From Pseudomonas sp. PB106 (GTDB taxonomy: Bacteria > Pseudomonadota > Gammaproteobacteria > Pseudomonadales > Pseudomonadaceae), in contig NZ_RWIM01000092.1 in the NCBI RefSeq assembly GCF_009764645.1, positions 1 through 38,119 of the forward strand: a DNA stretch of 38,119 nt, written 5' to 3'. A model generated the notes under the pieces. That model did no database searches. It had not been told where the DNA came from and was given only the letters and a program-made list of their open reading frames with translations. Position numbers and translations under genes: made by a program. Positions within the stretch are counted from its first letter, which is position 1; every line of letters begins with the position of its first letter. This document shows positions 35,498-38,119 of the stretch, piece after piece.

Positions 35498-36393
35498 AGG
35501 GGACTATCGATCTGTTCCAGCATCCACTTCACAAAATCGCGCACCTTCGGCACTTCCGCCGCATGCTCCGGGTACGCCAGGTAATAGGCGTCGCTGCTCG
35601 GCATTGCATGCTGCCAGGGAATGACCAGTTTGCCGTCGGCCAATTCCTCTTCCACCAGAAACCGTGGCAACAGTGCGACACCACAGCCGACCTGCGCGGC
35701 GCGAATGCACATATAAAAGGTTTCGAAACGTGGCCCGTGGTAGCTGTGTTCGGTCTGGTAGCCCTGACTGTCGAACCAGTCGTGCCACGCCTGCGGGCGT
35801 GAGGCATTTTGCAGCAGGACCAGATCGCTGAGTTGCGTCGGATCAGTGAACGGTTTCTCCGGCAGACTGCTCGGCGCGCACACCGGCACCAGTTCTTCAC
35901 CGAACAACTTCAGGCATTCAGTACCGGGCCGCGAACCCTGGCCGAAATAGAACGCCAGATCACTGCGCCCTTGCAGCAGATCATCCGCTTCCTGTTCGTT
36001 GCACAAATCCAGATGAATCGATGGATGACGCAGGCGCCAGCCCTTCAGGCGTGGCACCAGCCAACGGGCGCCGAAGGTCGATGGTGTAGAAACGCGTAGG
36101 ACTTCGGTCTCGCCGCCGTAGGAGCGCAGGTAGTGGGTCGACATTTCCACCTGCGTGAGGATTTTTCGTACTTCAACCAGGTACAAATCCCCAGCCGGGG
36201 TCATCTGCAGGCGCCGGCGCACTCGGCGGAACAACAAGTGCTGCAACAATTCTTCCAGCTGCGCGACCTGCTTGCTGACGGCGCTCTGGGTCAGATTCAG
36301 TTCCTCGGCGGCGCGGGTGAAACTCAGGTGCCGGGTCACGGCCTCGAAGCACTGCAACGCGGTGATCGAGGGCAAGTGGCGTTTGTTCAGCAT
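35494..36393 (-). CDS. LysR-family transcriptional regulator (probable AmaR-type)
   Basis: 299 residues from the ATG at 36393, which has AAGGAT upstream; longer frames would run into the divergent ALDH gene. Winged helix-turn-helix at about 8-66: LPSITALQCFEAVTRHLSFTRAAEELNLTQSAVSKQVAQLE. The remaining part is the two-lobed LysR substrate-binding domain. The N-terminal style (LPSITALQCFEA) is that of GcvA/AmpR-like members. It is divergent from the AmaB-like aldehyde dehydrogenase with a 163-base gap, and in P. putida a LysR gene has the same position beside amaB. Control of lysine/pipecolate catabolism is therefore likely but inferred. Its stop lies inside a REP element. Confidence 0.9.
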   Translation of the reverse strand: MLNKRHLPSITALQCFEAVTRHLSFTRAAEELNLTQSAVSKQVAQLEELLQHLLFRRVRRRLQMTPAGDLYLVEVRKILTQVEMSTHYLRSYGGETEVLRVSTPSTFGARWLVPRLKGWRLRHPSIHLDLCNEQEADDLLQGRSDLAFYFGQGSRPGTECLKLFGEELVPVCAPSSLPEKPFTDPTQLSDLVLLQNASRPQAWHDWFDSQGYQTEHSYHGPRFETFYMCIRAAQVGCGVALLPRFLVEEELADGKLVIPWQHAMPSSDAYYLAYPEHAAEVPKVRDFVKWMLEQIDSPL

Positions 36394-36556
36394 GGCCGAT
36401 CCTTTTCTTGTCTTTCTGTGCGCAGCATGAATAAACGGAATGATATCTCGCGTAAAGGTCGTTTGTTGACTCGCCATTGTGACGCTACAACTAAAGGCCT
36501 GCCCGGTCGCGAAAAAGCGTCCGCACACATTCAGTTTTTTGCTTGAGGAGTGACCC

Positions 36557-38047
36557 ATGGTTGCCGCATTGCTTGATCGTCTTGGTGTGAACCCGGACCT
36601 TTATCAGAACGGCAAAGTGCCGGTGCATTCGCCAATCGATGGCGGCCGCATTGCCGCCGTCAATTGGGAGGGCCCGGCCGAAGTCGAGCAGCACATCAGT
36701 CGCGCAGATCATGCGTTCGAGCAGTGGCGCAAAGTCCCGGCCCCGCGTCGCGGCGAGCTGGTGCGCCAGTTTGGCGAAGTGCTGCGCGAGTACAAAAACG
36801 ATCTCGGCGAACTGGTTTCCTGGGAAGCCGGCAAGATTACTCAGGAAGGTCTGGGTGAAGTGCAGGAAATGATCGACATCTGCGATTTCGCCGTCGGCCT
36901 GTCTCGTCAGTTGTACGGTTTGACCATCGCCTCCGAGCGTCCGGGCCACCACATGCGTGAAACCTGGCATCCGCTGGGCGTGGTTGGCGTCATCAGTGCG
37001 TTCAACTTCCCGGTCGCAGTGTGGGCGTGGAACACCACGCTGGCGCTGGTCTGCGGCAACCCGGTGGTGTGGAAACCTTCGGAGAAAACTCCGCTGACCG
37101 CACTGGCCTGTCAGGCGCTGTTTGATCGTGTGGTGAAGAATTTTACCGATGCGCCGGCGAATCTTTGCCAAGTGATCATCGGTGGCCGCGATGCCGGCGA
37201 AGCACTGGTCGATGACCCGCGTGTCGCGCTGATCAGCGCCACCGGCAGCACGCGCATGGGCCGTGAAGTGGCGCCGAAAGTCGCCGCACGTTTCGCTCGC
37301 AGTATTCTGGAACTGGGCGGCAACAACGCGATGATTCTCGGCCCAAGCGCCGATCTCGACATGGCAGTACGCGCGATTCTGTTCAGCGCCGTCGGCACCG
37401 CCGGCCAGCGCTGCACCACGTTACGTCGCCTGATCGCTCATGAATCGGTCAAAGAAGAAATCGTCACCCGCCTGAAAGCGGCGTACTCGAAAGTGCGTAT
37501 CGGCAACCCGCTGGAAGGCAATCTGGTCGGCCCGCTGATCGACAAGCACAGCTTCGAAAACATGCAGGACGCCCTGGAACAGGCGTTGAGCGAGGGCGGT
37601 CGAGTGTTTGGTGGCAAGCGCCAACTGGAAGATCAGTTCCCCAATGCCTATTACGTGTCGCCGGCCATCGTTGAAATGCCGGAGCAGAGTGACGTGGTCT
37701 GCAGCGAAACCTTCGCGCCGATTCTCTATGTGGTTGGCTATAACGACTTCCAGGAAGCGCTGCGCCTGAACAATGCGGTGCCGCAAGGCCTGTCGTCGTG
37801 CATCTTCACCACTGACGTGCGCGAGGCTGAGCAGTTCATGTCGGCGGTCGGCAGTGACTGCGGCATCGCCAACGTCAACATTGGTCCGAGCGGTGCCGAG
37901 ATTGGTGGTGCGTTTGGTGGCGAGAAGGAAACGGGCGGTGGCCGTGAATCGGGTTCGGATGCGTGGCGCGGCTACATGCGTCGTCAGACCAACACCGTGA
38001 ACTATTCGCTGGAGTTGCCGCTGGCGCAGGGCATTACATTCGACTGA
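36557..38047 (+). CDS. amaB: Aldehyde dehydrogenase AmaB-like (alpha-aminoadipic semialdehyde dehydrogenase, ALDH7 type)
   Basis: 496-residue NAD-dependent aldehyde dehydrogenase. In the pipecolate branch of lysine catabolism this type oxidises alpha-aminoadipate semialdehyde (in equilibrium with piperideine-6-carboxylate) to aminoadipate. Family features: VVGVISAFNFPVAVWAWNTT (near 148), SATGSTRMGREVA for the cofactor fold (about 230), catalytic Glu in ILELGGNNAMI (near 256) and catalytic Cys in GTAGQRCTTLRR (near 290). ALDH7-like sequence style (WHPLGVVG, KPSEKTPLTALA). GGAG lies upstream of the ATG. The gene fits P. putida amaB beside a LysR gene; its usual partner amaA would lie beyond the window, if present. 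A REP unit follows. Confidence 0.85.
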   Translation: MVAALLDRLGVNPDLYQNGKVPVHSPIDGGRIAAVNWEGPAEVEQHISRADHAFEQWRKVPAPRRGELVRQFGEVLREYKNDLGELVSWEAGKITQEGLGEVQEMIDICDFAVGLSRQLYGLTIASERPGHHMRETWHPLGVVGVISAFNFPVAVWAWNTTLALVCGNPVVWKPSEKTPLTALACQALFDRVVKNFTDAPANLCQVIIGGRDAGEALVDDPRVALISATGSTRMGREVAPKVAARFARSILELGGNNAMILGPSADLDMAVRAILFSAVGTAGQRCTTLRRLIAHESVKEEIVTRLKAAYSKVRIGNPLEGNLVGPLIDKHSFENMQDALEQALSEGGRVFGGKRQLEDQFPNAYYVSPAIVEMPEQSDVVCSETFAPILYVVGYNDFQEALRLNNAVPQGLSSCIFTTDVREAEQFMSAVGSDCGIANVNIGPSGAEIGGAFGGEKETGGGRESGSDAWRGYMRRQTNTVNYSLELPLAQGITFD

Positions 38048-38063
38048 GGATGGAGGGAAGCTG

Positions 38064-38115
38064 AAAAGATCGCAGCCTTCGGCAGCTCCTACATAGGTGG
38101 CGCCAGGCTGCGGTT
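38064..38115. repeat. REP unit of the GTAGGAGCTGCC type, at window edge
   Basis: AAAAGATCGCAGCCTTCGGC and AGCTCCTAC match the right arm of the unit at 35421-35497. A looser inverse copy, GCGCCAGGCTGCGGTTTT, follows at about 38101-38118. It lies 16 bases 3' of the aldehyde dehydrogenase gene. Confidence 0.75.
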
Positions 38116-38119
38116 TTGT

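Overview
The window looks like chromosome from the Pseudomonas fluorescens group. Gene order supports this: rnr-rlmB, rpsF-rpsR-DUF2232-rplI-dnaB, then ygiQ, a LOG-family gene, azurin, nadE and pncB. From memory, this follows the rnr-to-pncB backbone of P. aeruginosa. GC-rich codon usage, a blue-copper azurin and several families of extragenic palindromes (REP) typical of fluorescent pseudomonads fit the same assignment. No phage, integrase, transposase, rRNA or CRISPR was seen.

Layout. 1-2633 (minus): an iron-type ABC substrate-binding protein and permease without an ATPase gene, with a possible Fur site upstream. 2771-3246: two tRNA-Leu(CAG) genes, each with its own promoter and terminator. 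3408-6802: RNase R and RlmB. 6963-9270: ribosomal operon S6/S18/L9 containing a membrane-protein gene. 9309-10706: dnaB. 10810-18523: accessory block with an orphan squalene/phytoene synthase-like gene and two minus-strand effector-like genes. 18746-21058: ygiQ. 21369-28166: a three-gene ATP-grasp/alpha-E/transglutaminase cluster behind a good sigma-54-like promoter. 28375-30011: small basic protein, LOG protein, azurin. 30212-32267: NAD salvage genes pncB-nadE. 32318-35408: small paired ORFs, an AGCS amino-acid symporter and a divergent HTH regulator, visibly more AT-rich than the backbone. 35494-38047: LysR regulator divergent from an AmaB-like aldehyde dehydrogenase.

The most interesting part is the dnaB-ygiQ interval. 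Its downstream effector-like gene encodes a leucine-rich-repeat protein ending in a NEL-type (IpaH/SspH/SlrP-like) ubiquitin E3 ligase domain with the CxD catalytic motif. The gene just upstream encodes a protein with the same roughly 270-residue N-terminal region joined to an entirely different C-terminal part. This suggests a modular effector/toxin pair with a shared N-terminal module and exchangeable activities, in a bacterium whose secretion route for them is not visible here. The second system of interest is the uncharacterised ATP-grasp/alpha-E/transglutaminase cluster, a predicted peptide-forming or protein-modifying pathway.

REP palindromes of three related types sit almost exclusively just 3' of genes or operons (1-40, 6819, 21138, 28176, 30034, 35421, 38064). 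One overlaps the stop codon of the LysR gene.
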